DNA of 7,279 nucleotides from an uncultured Oscillospiraceae bacterium. GTDB lineage: Bacteria > Bacillota > Clostridia > Oscillospirales > Oscillospiraceae. The notes under the pieces are model-generated. The model did no database searches. It was not told the origin of the DNA and worked only from the letters and a program-made list of their open reading frames with translations. A program made the position numbers and the translations under genes. Position 1 is the first letter of the stretch. Each line of letters starts with the position of its first letter. The stretch spans positions 1 to 7,279 of the forward strand of contig CAADVN010000057.1 of the NCBI GenBank assembly GCA_900752445.1, read 5' to 3'. Positions 1 to 6,870 of the stretch are shown here, one piece after another.

Positions 1-560
1 CTGCCCGCGACGGCGGCCACAGCCTTGACCCCCATGCCGCCGCGGCCAAAGAGCGTCTCGCCGATGATGAGCGAGGCCAGGCCGATGACGACCATGCCGG
101 TGCCGAGGTTGATGTCCGCCGAGCGCTGGTACTGGGCCAGCACCGCGCCGGACAGCGCTGTCATGGCGTTGGCGATGCAGAGGCCCACCGTGATGGTGAA
201 GGCTGTGTTGATGGACGACGCACGGACCATGTCCGGGTTATCGCCGGTAGCGCGGATGGACAGGCCCAACCGGGTGCCGAGGAACGCGATGAGCAGCGCG
301 CAGACCACAACGGTGACAAGCGCCGCCACGATGAGCTTATAGGGTGCGCTCTCGCCAAAAACGCCCTGTGCCGCGGTAAAGACCGTTTTGGTTTTCAGCA
401 TGGGCACGTTGGAGGAGAAGCCCATGACCGCAAGGTTGACCGTGTACAGCCCCGTGTTGGTGATGATGCCCGCCAGAATCGACGGCACAGCGAGCTTTGT
501 CTGCAAAAACGCGGTGATAAAGCCCGCCGCCGCACCGGCCAGCATGGCCAGCGGCAGCCC
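1..560 (-). CDS. ABC-transporter permease, interior fragment (both ends missing)
   Basis: Reading the minus strand from 560 down to 1 gives about 186 codons without a stop, starting GLPLAMLAGAAAGF and ending GMGVKAVAAVAG. It contains several hydrophobic segments (for example LIVAALVTVVVCALLIAFL) and the stretches LGLSIRATGDNPDMVRA and MVVIGLASLIIGETLFG. These resemble the integral-membrane permease of the BPD_transp_2 type found in TrpX/YcjP-like uptake systems (COG4120), which works with a substrate-binding lipoprotein and an ATPase to import small molecules. The substrate cannot be read from the sequence. The N-terminal part (in relatives, start plus first membrane helices) is absent: upstream of 560 the frame enters a Pro/Ala/Gly-rich GC repeat and then DUF4914 DNA. 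The other end runs off the window. About 14 Ile codons are all ATC or ATT, whereas the genes to the right use ATA heavily. The family call is firm; that the gene is intact is not supported. Confidence 0.8.
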
Positions 561-1966
561 CCGGGACCGGGGGGCCGCCCCCGCCGGCGGGGGGGTCTCC
601 CGCCGCTGACGCTGGGGTTCTTGAAGCCGCGCGGGGCCACGAGCCTCCACAGCCAGGCCAGGGCCGGCGGGATGATGTGCATGAGGCCCATGATGCCGTA
701 GGTCGGCTTCTTCGCCGTCGCGGGCGGCATGCGCACGCCGAAGGAGCGCACGTCCACGTCCACCGGCGTCGAGACGATGTTCTCTATCATCCGCCGCGGC
801 ACGATTATCCTCGGGTTCGGGCAGGGCTTGCCGTCCGAATCGGGCACATGCTCCCAGGGCAGGCAGGTCGCGCGGGGCACGGCCTCGAGGTTGAAGAACA
901 TCAGGGGCTCCTTTGAATGTATGGCTATGCGCTCGTACATCGGGTCGCAGCCGTAGGAGGTGATGCCGTCCACGCGGACGAACCAGCCGTCCTCGCCGTC
1001 CACAAGGCTGAGCTTGCCGCCGTTTTTCTGGATGCTGGGCGGGCACATTGCCATGTCGTCCGTCACGGGCGCTATCGTACAGGTGTCGCTCATGCTGATA
1101 TAGCGCTCCTCGCCTGTCACCAGGTCCACGCCCAGCAGCACGCGGCCGTCGGCGCAGCGCATGACGTCCTGCAGCAGCTCGCTCTTGCCGCCGCCCGAGG
1201 CGCCCTCGTGCATCATGACCATCTCGTTCTCATAGGGCGTGATTATCCTCGCAGAGGAGGCGTGGGCCGTGACCCAGCCCTCCTGCTCGCCTATGTCGAG
1301 CAGCACGCTGTAGATGCCCTTCTTCGCCGAGGGGCCGGGGTAGAGGTTGTAGGAGAAGACCTCGTGCAGGCCCTCCATCCTGTTGTGCACCACGACCTGC
1401 TTGCCGTTAAAGTGCGTGTGCCTGAAGGGAGGCGCGGCATAGACGACGGCGCGCGGCTTGAAGTGGTCCACCGTCCGTATATCCACAAAGGCCTGCAGCT
1501 GCGCCATGGCAAAGCCGAAGAAAGCCGCGTTCCTCGGGCAGACGAGCACCGCCTCGTAGCCGTAATCATAGCCGCCGGCCTTAAAGGGCACCAGTATGAG
1601 CTCCTGCTTCGTCAGCCAGCGCAGGGTCTCTATCCTCAGCTCGTCAAACTTATATCCGTATACATCCTCAAACTTCGGCTTATCCGTCGGCAGGTCGTCG
1701 GCAATACGCATGCAGTCGGGGTCACGCCGGCGCATATAGTCCTCGGGATAGTTCACCGCCGCGCCGTTTTTGCAGCGGACGACCTCCGCCTCCTTCACGG
1801 CTTTGCCGTGTATGTCATAAAGCACCTCGATCTTGCCCGTGTGCTCGTTTCCGAATATGAGCTCAAAGAGCACCTCCTTGCTGGTCGGGATGATGACGCT
1901 CGGGCTGTTGTAAATGACCCGGCTGAGCTGCTCCGGGAGCGTAAATCTCTCAAAAAGTATGTTCAT
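395..1966 (-). CDS. DUF4914 family protein, C-terminally truncated and fused out of frame to foreign sequence
   Basis: The chosen start is the ATG at 1966 (MNILFERFTLPEQLSRVIYN), preceded by AGTGAGGT at Shine-Dalgarno distance. An in-frame Met at 2008 has no ribosome site and lies inside the likely leader. Residues 1 to about 455 read as the DUF4914 family, known from Clostridia and of unproven function. A P-loop-like GASGGGKS sits at residues 255-262, an acidic TDD at 302-304, and near the end AKKPTYGIMGLMHIIPPALAW and LVAPRGFKNPSV. The glycine-rich loop plus later acidic pair recall the nucleotide-binding core of PEP carboxykinase/HPr kinase proteins; that link is inference. No signal peptide is evident, so it is probably cytoplasmic. 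As I recall, family members exceed 600 residues. Here the recognisable sequence stops at about 599, and the frame then runs through the GC repeat and the wrong frame of the permease to a TGA at 395-397, adding about 68 meaningless residues. A functional product is unlikely if this junction is real. Confidence 0.82.
   Translation of the reverse strand: MNILFERFTLPEQLSRVIYNSPSVIIPTSKEVLFELIFGNEHTGKIEVLYDIHGKAVKEAEVVRCKNGAAVNYPEDYMRRRDPDCMRIADDLPTDKPKFEDVYGYKFDELRIETLRWLTKQELILVPFKAGGYDYGYEAVLVCPRNAAFFGFAMAQLQAFVDIRTVDHFKPRAVVYAAPPFRHTHFNGKQVVVHNRMEGLHEVFSYNLYPGPSAKKGIYSVLLDIGEQEGWVTAHASSARIITPYENEMVMMHEGASGGGKSELLQDVMRCADGRVLLGVDLVTGEERYISMSDTCTIAPVTDDMAMCPPSIQKNGGKLSLVDGEDGWFVRVDGITSYGCDPMYERIAIHSKEPLMFFNLEAVPRATCLPWEHVPDSDGKPCPNPRIIVPRRMIENIVSTPVDVDVRSFGVRMPPATAKKPTYGIMGLMHIIPPALAWLWRLVAPRGFKNPSVSGGRPPRRRGRPPGPGGCRWPCWPVRRRALSPRFCRQSSLCRRFWRASSPTRGCTRSTLRSWASPPTCPC
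558..595. repeat. GC-only palindromic stretch at a gene-fusion junction
   Basis: This stretch is almost purely G and C. It holds a perfect 16-bp palindrome CCCCCGCCGGCGGGGG (578-593). It also holds a hairpin with arms CCCCCGG (558-564) and CCGGGGG (567-573) around a 2-nt loop. It lies exactly where DUF4914 similarity ends (about 599) and permease similarity begins (about 560), and it encodes nothing recognisable in either frame. It may be a dispersed GC-rich intergenic repeat that served as a recombination site or misled an assembler. That role is inference; the palindromes are seen directly. Confidence 0.6.
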
Positions 1967-2028
1967 GCCTACCTCACTTTCCGCGCCCGCTGAGAAAATA
2001 CGGCGCAATCGCTGTTACACACTATAAT

Positions 2029-2057
2029 AATTTATTCCCACGGCGCCGGTTTGTCAA
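2029..2057 (-). promoter_or_regulatory. Predicted sigma-A promoter of the DUF4914 gene
   Basis: On the minus strand TTGACA (2057-2052) is followed after 17 nt by TAAATT (2034-2029), a perfect -35 with a 4/6 match at -10. It would start transcription near 2022 and give a leader of about 55 nt before the ATG at 1966. The spacer contains the palindrome CGGCGCCG (2041-2048), and ACGGCGCC recurs at about 2084-2091, a possible protein-binding site. An alternative -10 (TATTAT, 2030-2025) fits the -35 poorly because its spacing is 21 nt. Confidence 0.55.
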
Positions 2058-2099
2058 TGCCGAAACAAGCGCAGCCCTCTCTTACGGCGCCTGAGCGAC

Positions 2100-2131
2100 A
2101 AAAACGCCGCCAGAAATATGGCGGCGTTTTT
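2100..2131. terminator. Symmetrical intrinsic terminator hairpin
   Basis: Perfect 12-bp inverted repeat: AAAAACGCCGCC (2100-2111), 8-nt loop, GGCGGCGTTTTT (2120-2131). The GC core is followed by five T on both strands, so it should work in both directions. It lies between two divergent promoters (-35 boxes at 2052-2057 minus and 2226-2231 plus), not at the end of any visible gene. It may insulate the two units or be left from a lost gene. From 2132 to 2225 I see no gene, only a direct repeat GCGCTGT at 2177-2183 and 2191-2197. Confidence 0.85.
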
Positions 2132-2225
2132 GTGGATATGGGAGTTTGGAAGAGGAAAATCATGTAATATATTGTCGCGCTGTGCAAATAGCGCTGTATC
2201 TTTCGTTTAATAAATAACATACGTA

Positions 2226-2254
2226 TTGATATTAGTAAAGAGAGACATTATAAT
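2226..2254 (+). promoter_or_regulatory. Predicted sigma-A promoter of the LysR-type regulator gene
   Basis: TTGATA (2226-2231), a 17-nt spacer, then a perfect TATAAT (2249-2254). Transcription would begin at about 2261, giving a leader of roughly 34 nt with the ribosome site at 2280-2287. The -35 overlaps one arm of an inverted repeat, consistent with control by a DNA-binding protein at this site. Confidence 0.7.
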
Positions 2255-2277
2255 ATCAGATATGAAACTTACTAATA
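2230..2277. promoter_or_regulatory. Inverted repeats around the lysR promoter, candidate operator
   Basis: TATTAGTAA (2230-2238) and TTACTAATA (2269-2277) are perfect 9-bp inverted arms, centres 39 bp apart (close to four helical turns), bracketing the -10 box. Between them lies a second palindrome, ATATC-A-GATAT (2253-2263), on the start point. LysR-type regulators often repress their own gene from an inverted repeat of this sort. Assignment to this regulator is inference from position. A hairpin in the leader RNA is unlikely because the first arm lies upstream of the start point. Confidence 0.45.
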
Positions 2278-2294
2278 CCGGAGGAGGACAAGGC

Positions 2295-3173
2295 GTGGAC
2301 ACGACGAAATTGGCGGCGCTGCTGGCTGCTGCGGAGCTAGGGAGCATCTCGAAGGCGGCGGAGACGCTGGGCTATACGCAGTCGGGCGTGACGCATATAA
2401 TCAGCACACTCGAGGACGAGGCCGGCTTTCCGCTGCTGGTGCGCGGTAACCGCGGCGTACACTTCACGGCTGAGGGCGAGAGGCTCGCCCCTTTCATACG
2501 CGAGGTCGTCCAAGCTGCCTCGAACCTGGCCCAGGAGGTGGCGCTGACCCGCGGGCTTGAGCGGGGCACTGTCAGGATAGGCACCTACTCCAGCATCTCC
2601 ATGCGCTGGATACCACGGATACTTGAGGCCTTTCAGGAGAAGTACCCGGGCATCTCGGTCGAGCTGCTCGAGGGCAACGGCCCGGAGATAGAGGAGTGGC
2701 TGACGACGGGCCGCATAGACATAGCCTTCACCAGCCTGCAGCCGCACTTCAGCTTCGACACTATTAAAATTCAGGACGACCCGATGATGGCCGTCCTGCC
2801 GAAGAACCACCCCATGGCAAACGCCGAGGTCTTTCCCATAGGCCGCTTCAAGGGCGAACCCTTTTTGGTGTATATGACTTCGTCCAACGTGCCGGACGAG
2901 GACCTGGCCCGGGCTATGCGCATAGCGGGCATACCGAAAAAGGCCAAGCTGTCTTCAAACTTTGACGTGACGATACTCTCCATGGTCGAACACAACCTGG
3001 GCGTCACGATCATGCCGAAGCTGATCCTTGAGGGCAGCACCTCGGAATTTGCGGCCATACCCCTGGACCCGCCGCTGAAGCGGACCCTGGGCATGGCCAT
3101 GCGCTCGGGGCGCGCGGCGTCGCCGGCCATGCGCCGAATGATAGAGTGTGCAAAGGCGGTGCTGGGCATCTAG
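2295..3173 (+). CDS. LysR-type transcriptional regulator
   Basis: A 292-residue protein, normal length for the family. The start is GTG at 2295 because AGGAGG (2282-2287) lies 7 nt upstream and the resulting N-terminus VDTTKLAALLAAAELGS fits the family; a TTG-started extension from 2226 would overlap the promoter. The winged helix-turn-helix occupies about residues 1-60 (GSISKAAETLGYTQSGVTHI at 16-35, then LLVRGNRGVHFTAEGERL), followed by a linker helix. The periplasmic-binding-protein-like effector domain begins at about residue 91 (GTVRIGTYSSIS) and runs to the end. It should bind DNA as a tetramer and respond to a small ligand that the sequence does not identify. DUF4914 is the divergent neighbour, 328 bp away between starts, and is the classic target position, although a terminator separates the two units. 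The stop codon shares bases with the convergent gerB stop. ATA Ile codons are frequent. Confidence 0.93.
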   Translation: MDTTKLAALLAAAELGSISKAAETLGYTQSGVTHIISTLEDEAGFPLLVRGNRGVHFTAEGERLAPFIREVVQAASNLAQEVALTRGLERGTVRIGTYSSISMRWIPRILEAFQEKYPGISVELLEGNGPEIEEWLTTGRIDIAFTSLQPHFSFDTIKIQDDPMMAVLPKNHPMANAEVFPIGRFKGEPFLVYMTSSNVPDEDLARAMRIAGIPKKAKLSSNFDVTILSMVEHNLGVTIMPKLILEGSTSEFAAIPLDPPLKRTLGMAMRSGRAASPAMRRMIECAKAVLGI

Positions 3174-4252
3174 GTCTTCCCGCGCAGCCTTCCGATGAGG
3201 AGCGCGGGCAGGATAAGGCCGTAGAGCATGATGAGGTTCAGGCCCGGGGCAATGAGCTCAGATACGAGCTTGAGGCTGGTCGAATCCGGGGCGATGAACA
3301 CGGCGGTGACCGCAGCGAGGGCGGTGCAGAGCCAGATGGTCCACCTTCCGCCCGCCGCGCCCAGCGCCAGGGCGAGGCAGCCCGCGGCAGCCGAGAGCGA
3401 GAAGGTGAAGAGCACAAAATCTGAGAAGACCCAGAGCGCCGTCACGAGGGCCTCTATCCGCTCCGTGACGCCAAAGACGCTGGTATTGCGCACCAGGGCG
3501 AAAAAGGGGTAGGTGAGCTGGCCCGTGAGCTCCGCGCCGAAGCGCCCAACGGTCACGGCGACTATTAGCGCCATGAGCAGGCAGGCGAAGGCGCAGAAGC
3601 GGCCCCGCCTGAAGCGGCTGACGCCCCTGTCGAGAAAGCCGATGTTGACGATGAGGAAGGCCCCAGCTCCAAGCGCGGGCAGCGAGCCCTCCAGCACGCC
3701 CGGAACGTCGGAGAGATAGACGGGCCCGAGGCTCTTTATATCCATCTCAAGTATGCCGAGCAGGAGTATGGGCACGAGCGCGAGCAGGAGCAGCCAGCGG
3801 AAGAGCTCCGAGGCCCGAGCGAGCGCCCGCGTCCGGGAGAGCGCGGCGATGAGCCCCATGACGAGGCCGGAGGCGATGAAGGGCCAGGGCGGAGCGCCGG
3901 GGTAGATGGTGTAGATGAAGCGCGAGGCCGAGCTGCGCAGGGAGAAGCCCGCATAAAAAGCCAGCCAGAGCGCGTAGAGGATGAGCACGAGCCCGCCCGC
4001 CCGGGGCCCGAGGCCGCGCCTTATGAGGCCGGCGAGGTTTTCATCCCCGGCGGCGCGGGAGCACAGGCGCCCGAAGAGCCAGGCGGTGAGCAGCAGCAGC
4101 GGCAGGGCCGCAAGCGGGCAGAGCCAGGCGGCGTGGCCCGAAAGCCCCGCGCAGAGCCCCGGCAGCAGCCGCGTAGCCGGCGGCAGCAGCGATACGAAGC
4201 ATATAGCAGCCGCCTGGAGGGCCGTGAGCCCGCCGGGTGTTTTGTTTCCCAT
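3170..4252 (-). CDS. gerAB: Spore germination receptor subunit GerB (GerAB/ArcD/ProY family)
   Basis: A 360-residue, very hydrophobic protein with about ten predicted membrane helices. The start is ATG at 4252 (MGNKTPGGLTALQAA), with AGGTGAGG just upstream, rather than an upstream in-frame Met at 4297 inside gerC. The family is the APC-superfamily-like B subunit of germinant receptors, which in Bacillus is the membrane subunit implicated in nutrient recognition and sits in the spore inner membrane. Family-like features are the N-terminal membrane hairpin, and the segment LTYPFFALVRNTSVFGVTERIEALV (about 246-270), matching the conserved PF...ER.EAL region in the second half. It is the last gene of the operon, 4 nt after gerC, so translation is probably coupled. 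No terminator is visible after it: its TAG (3172-3170) overlaps the LysR stop. The germinant cannot be deduced. Confidence 0.9.
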   Translation of the reverse strand: MGNKTPGGLTALQAAAICFVSLLPPATRLLPGLCAGLSGHAAWLCPLAALPLLLLTAWLFGRLCSRAAGDENLAGLIRRGLGPRAGGLVLILYALWLAFYAGFSLRSSASRFIYTIYPGAPPWPFIASGLVMGLIAALSRTRALARASELFRWLLLLALVPILLLGILEMDIKSLGPVYLSDVPGVLEGSLPALGAGAFLIVNIGFLDRGVSRFRRGRFCAFACLLMALIVAVTVGRFGAELTGQLTYPFFALVRNTSVFGVTERIEALVTALWVFSDFVLFTFSLSAAAGCLALALGAAGGRWTIWLCTALAAVTAVFIAPDSTSLKLVSELIAPGLNLIMLYGLILPALLIGRLRGKT

Positions 4253-4256
4253 ATCC

Positions 4257-5396
4257 TCACCTGCCCCAGTCCGGCGCACCGGCAAATTCGCGCACATTGA
4301 GAAGCTCGGCGGAGCTCCTGACAGTGAGCTCGAGCTCCGGGAGCTCCGTCAGCCAGGGCTCCGGCAGCGAATGCCACAGCCGCGGGTCTTCGCGCTCCAG
4401 TCTCTGGCCGAGGCCGAGGAAATCGAGCCCGAGAGCGATGCTCTTATCCAATATATTATAGACCCACGAGCCGCAGCGCTCCGCCAGCTCGTCCTCGACC
4501 TGCGCCCGGGCCTGATCGGTGCCCAGGTCGAGCGAGGGCAGGGTCTCCATGACGATGGCCTCGACGAAGACCGAGACCTCGAGGGCGCGTATGGCCCCGG
4601 TTCCGTCGGTTACGGGCCTGAGCCCGACCTTGCCCCCTGCAAGCTCCGCCGTGGCCCCGCAGTCCAGGGTCAGGGCCGCCCTTCCGGGTTCGCCGTAGAA
4701 GAGCCCGACGCCCAGCGCGTCCTCGCCCTCTATGCAGCCCATGAGCCGGCCCATGCTCCCCAGTACGGCATAGCCGTCGAGCTCGGCTGTGAGCCCGCCC
4801 TCCTTGGAGGCGTCCTGCGTCCCGCGCACGGAGCCTATGAGCGCCGCGCCGTTTTCGATGAGCGAGCGCGCCGCCTCGGCGCAGGTGTAAATACGCGCGG
4901 GCCCGCTCTTTTCCGCGAAGCTGATGAGGGCCTGCATGATCTGCGTGATGTCGCCGTCCTCGCCGCCGGCCTCGGTGACGAGCTCCGACGCTTCCCCGCC
5001 GATGACGGCGTAGACGGGCGTGTCGAGCCTGAGCGAGTCAGAGCGCGCCACGAGCTCCAGCCAGCGCGCCGTCTCCGAGGCCGCCGCCTCGCCTATGAGG
5101 ATGCAGCCTGTGCCCGAAAAGAAGAGCTCGTCGCTGCGCGAGAGGCCCTGCAGCTCCTGCATCGCCTCGGTCACGGACTGCGCAGTCGCCGAAGCGCGCA
5201 CCGGCTCGCGGCCGGATGCGTCGCGCCCCGCAGAGATGGACAGCTTCACCCCGCCGCCTTCGGCCGCGTCGAAGCCCACTGTCTCGATGACCTGCAGCCG
5301 CTCCAGCTCGCGGTAGTTGTTGTACACCGAGAGCGTGCAGCCGGAGAGCGGTAAAAAGAGCGATATCAGGAGCAAAACTGCAAGAGCGCGCCTCAT
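4257..5396 (-). CDS. gerAC: Spore germination receptor lipoprotein GerC (Ger(x)C family)
   Basis: A 379-residue protein starting at ATG 5396, behind a strong AAGGAGG. Residues 1-19 form a lipoprotein signal peptide (MRR, then a Leu-rich core) ending in the lipobox LSGC, with Cys20 as the lipidation site, so the protein should be anchored on the outer face of the spore inner membrane. Mature domains follow the Ger(x)C pattern: an N-terminal domain with YRELERLQVIETVGFD (28-43), corresponding to the usual W-x-x-x-E-L...G-I-D motif, and a C-terminal domain from about 260 with DQARAQVEDELAERCGSWVY (295-314) and the following LGLDFLGLG segment, both typical of the family. The canonical Trp after the lipidated Cys is replaced. 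The start overlaps the gerA stop as ATGA, and the gene ends 4 nt before gerB. It is the second gene of the operon, giving A-C-B order, as in some clostridial receptors. Confidence 0.9.
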   Translation of the reverse strand: MRRALAVLLLISLFLPLSGCTLSVYNNYRELERLQVIETVGFDAAEGGGVKLSISAGRDASGREPVRASATAQSVTEAMQELQGLSRSDELFFSGTGCILIGEAAASETARWLELVARSDSLRLDTPVYAVIGGEASELVTEAGGEDGDITQIMQALISFAEKSGPARIYTCAEAARSLIENGAALIGSVRGTQDASKEGGLTAELDGYAVLGSMGRLMGCIEGEDALGVGLFYGEPGRAALTLDCGATAELAGGKVGLRPVTDGTGAIRALEVSVFVEAIVMETLPSLDLGTDQARAQVEDELAERCGSWVYNILDKSIALGLDFLGLGQRLEREDPRLWHSLPEPWLTELPELELTVRSSAELLNVREFAGAPDWGR

Positions 5397-6865
5397 TTCT
5401 GCCTCCTTTTGTTCCGGCCGGCGAGATGCGGCGAGCGGAACTTGTCAGACGAATTCGGGCGTTTGATGAGCCCGGTGAGCGCGCCGGGGCCGTCCCGGTC
5501 CGTGAAGGGCGCGGTGTAGGGCGCGCCGAAGCTCTCGAGCGAGCCGAGGTGCAGTATGAGCAGCGCCAGCGCGGCCATGAGCCCGTAGAGGCCCAGAAGC
5601 ACCGCCGCCAGCACGAAGACGAGCCGGCACAGGCGCAGCGCGGCGCCCAGGTCGCGGCTCGGCATGACGTAGCCGCAGATGCCCGCGAGCGCCACGACGA
5701 TGACCGCAATGGGCGAGACCACCTTCGCCTCCACCGCCGACTGGCCCACGATGAGAGCGCCGATGATGGACGCCGTCTGTCCCACGGGGTCGGGCAGGCG
5801 CAGGCCCGCCTCCTGTAATAACTCAAATGAGAGCAGCATGGCGATGACCTCCGCCGCAACGCCGAAGGGCACGAACTGCTTCGCCGCCGTCATGGAGAGC
5901 AGCAGCTTCACGGGCAGCATCTCCTGATGATACATGGAGATCGCCACAAAGGCCGCAGGCAGGCAGAGCGATAGGAAGAGCGCCGCCCAGCGCAGTATGG
6001 TCAGCATAGAGGCGACAAGGAAGTGGTCGGCCGAGTCCTCGGGCACGCGCATGAAGGCCGCAAGCCCTGCGGGCAGCACAAAGCCCAGCGGCAGCCCATC
6101 CACCAGTACGCCCACGCGCCCGTCCAGCAGGTGCATGGCGAAGGCGTCCGGCCGCTCCGTATGCAGCAGCTGCGGAAAGGGCGAGCGCGGAGAGTCCACG
6201 ATATATTCCTCGAGATCCCCGGCTGAGAGCAGCCCGTCGATGTCTATGGCGTCGATGCGGCGCAGGACCTCGTCAGCCAGCCCGTCCTTCGCTATGCCCT
6301 CGAGGTGCATGACCGCCACGGTGGTGCCGGAGCGCCGGCCGACAACAGTCTCTACGAGATGCAGCTCGGGCGTACGCAGCTTCCGGCGCACGAGCGAGGT
6401 GTTCACGCGCAGGGTCTCGACAAAGGCGTCTTTGCCGCCCTTGATGCTCTTTTCCACCGAGGGCGTAGAGATTGAGCGAGTTGCCTTCGAGCGCACCTCA
6501 AAGCTGAGCGCCTGTCCGGCGCAGTCGGAGACGAGACAGCAGAAGCCGGCCAAAAGGTCGGTCACAAGGTCGCAGGGCTCGTTCCGCCGCCGGACGGTGC
6601 TCGAATAGATGCCGCCGAGCTCGAGCAGCTCGAGCAGCCTTCGCTCCGTCAGGGGCGCCATGCGCGCGGCGTCGGTCAGAGGGCGCAGAATGTCCTCGGC
6701 GATGGCCGTGCCGTCGGCAAGGCCGTCGACCCAGCAGGCGTAAAGCCCCGGAGTTTTCTCCAGGCCGGGAAGCACGGGGCGGCACTCAAAATCGGCGCAG
6801 CCGGAAAATGTATCGCGCAGCCAGGCCATCGAGATCTCGGGTTTTTTAGTCTTTGAATCAAACAT
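5393..6865 (-). CDS. gerAA: Spore germination receptor subunit GerA
   Basis: A 490-residue protein from the ATG at 6865, usual for the family. The soluble N-terminal half (to about 280) contains EKSIKGGKDAFVETLRVNTS (138-157), RRKLRTPEL (160-168), PFPQLLHTERPD (229-240) and GRVGVLVDGLP (249-259), all hallmark GerA motifs. The membrane half has helices at about 286-310, 330-350, 360-400 and 410-440, with LPDPVGQTASIIGALIVGQ (357-375) as the conserved core, then a basic hydrophilic tail. In Bacillus this subunit forms an oligomeric, channel-like part of the nutrient receptor in the spore inner membrane. The start is uncertain: neither ATG 6865, ATG 6883 nor ATG 6829 (MAWLRDTF) has a good Shine-Dalgarno sequence, and a TTG at 6946 would overlap the rRNA promoter. 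6865 is preferred for length. The TGA overlaps the gerC ATG by 4 bases (ATGA). Confidence 0.92.
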   Translation of the reverse strand: MFDSKTKKPEISMAWLRDTFSGCADFECRPVLPGLEKTPGLYACWVDGLADGTAIAEDILRPLTDAARMAPLTERRLLELLELGGIYSSTVRRRNEPCDLVTDLLAGFCCLVSDCAGQALSFEVRSKATRSISTPSVEKSIKGGKDAFVETLRVNTSLVRRKLRTPELHLVETVVGRRSGTTVAVMHLEGIAKDGLADEVLRRIDAIDIDGLLSAGDLEEYIVDSPRSPFPQLLHTERPDAFAMHLLDGRVGVLVDGLPLGFVLPAGLAAFMRVPEDSADHFLVASMLTILRWAALFLSLCLPAAFVAISMYHQEMLPVKLLLSMTAAKQFVPFGVAAEVIAMLLSFELLQEAGLRLPDPVGQTASIIGALIVGQSAVEAKVVSPIAVIVVALAGICGYVMPSRDLGAALRLCRLVFVLAAVLLGLYGLMAALALLILHLGSLESFGAPYTAPFTDRDGPGALTGLIKRPNSSDKFRSPHLAGRNKRRQK

Positions 6866-6870
6866 GTGGG

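Noticed and set aside
917..1993. Plus-strand open frame of 358 codons opposite DUF4914
   Set aside because: Antisense shadow: the composition is rich in His, Val and Arg with no recognisable motif, while the minus strand reads a known family.
2177..2197. Direct repeat GCGCTGT separated by 7 nt as a regulatory site
   Set aside because: Only two short copies, not aligned with either promoter; chance is a sufficient explanation.
2032..2220. Possible small minus-strand protein (62 codons) in the lysR upstream gap
   Set aside because: It runs through the terminator hairpin and the DUF4914 -35 region, and I saw no convincing ribosome site or promoter for it.
3170..3260. Terminator for gerB or lysR
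   Set aside because: I found no GC hairpin followed by a T run on either strand near the shared stop codons.
3981..5354. Long plus-strand open frame (457 codons) opposite gerC and gerB
   Set aside because: It is a high-GC shadow of two well-recognised minus-strand genes, has low-complexity Arg/Pro/Ala content, and has no ribosome site or family resemblance.
5934..6608. Plus-strand open frame of 224 codons opposite gerA
   Set aside because: Ser/Arg-rich shadow of the conserved GerA motifs on the other strand.
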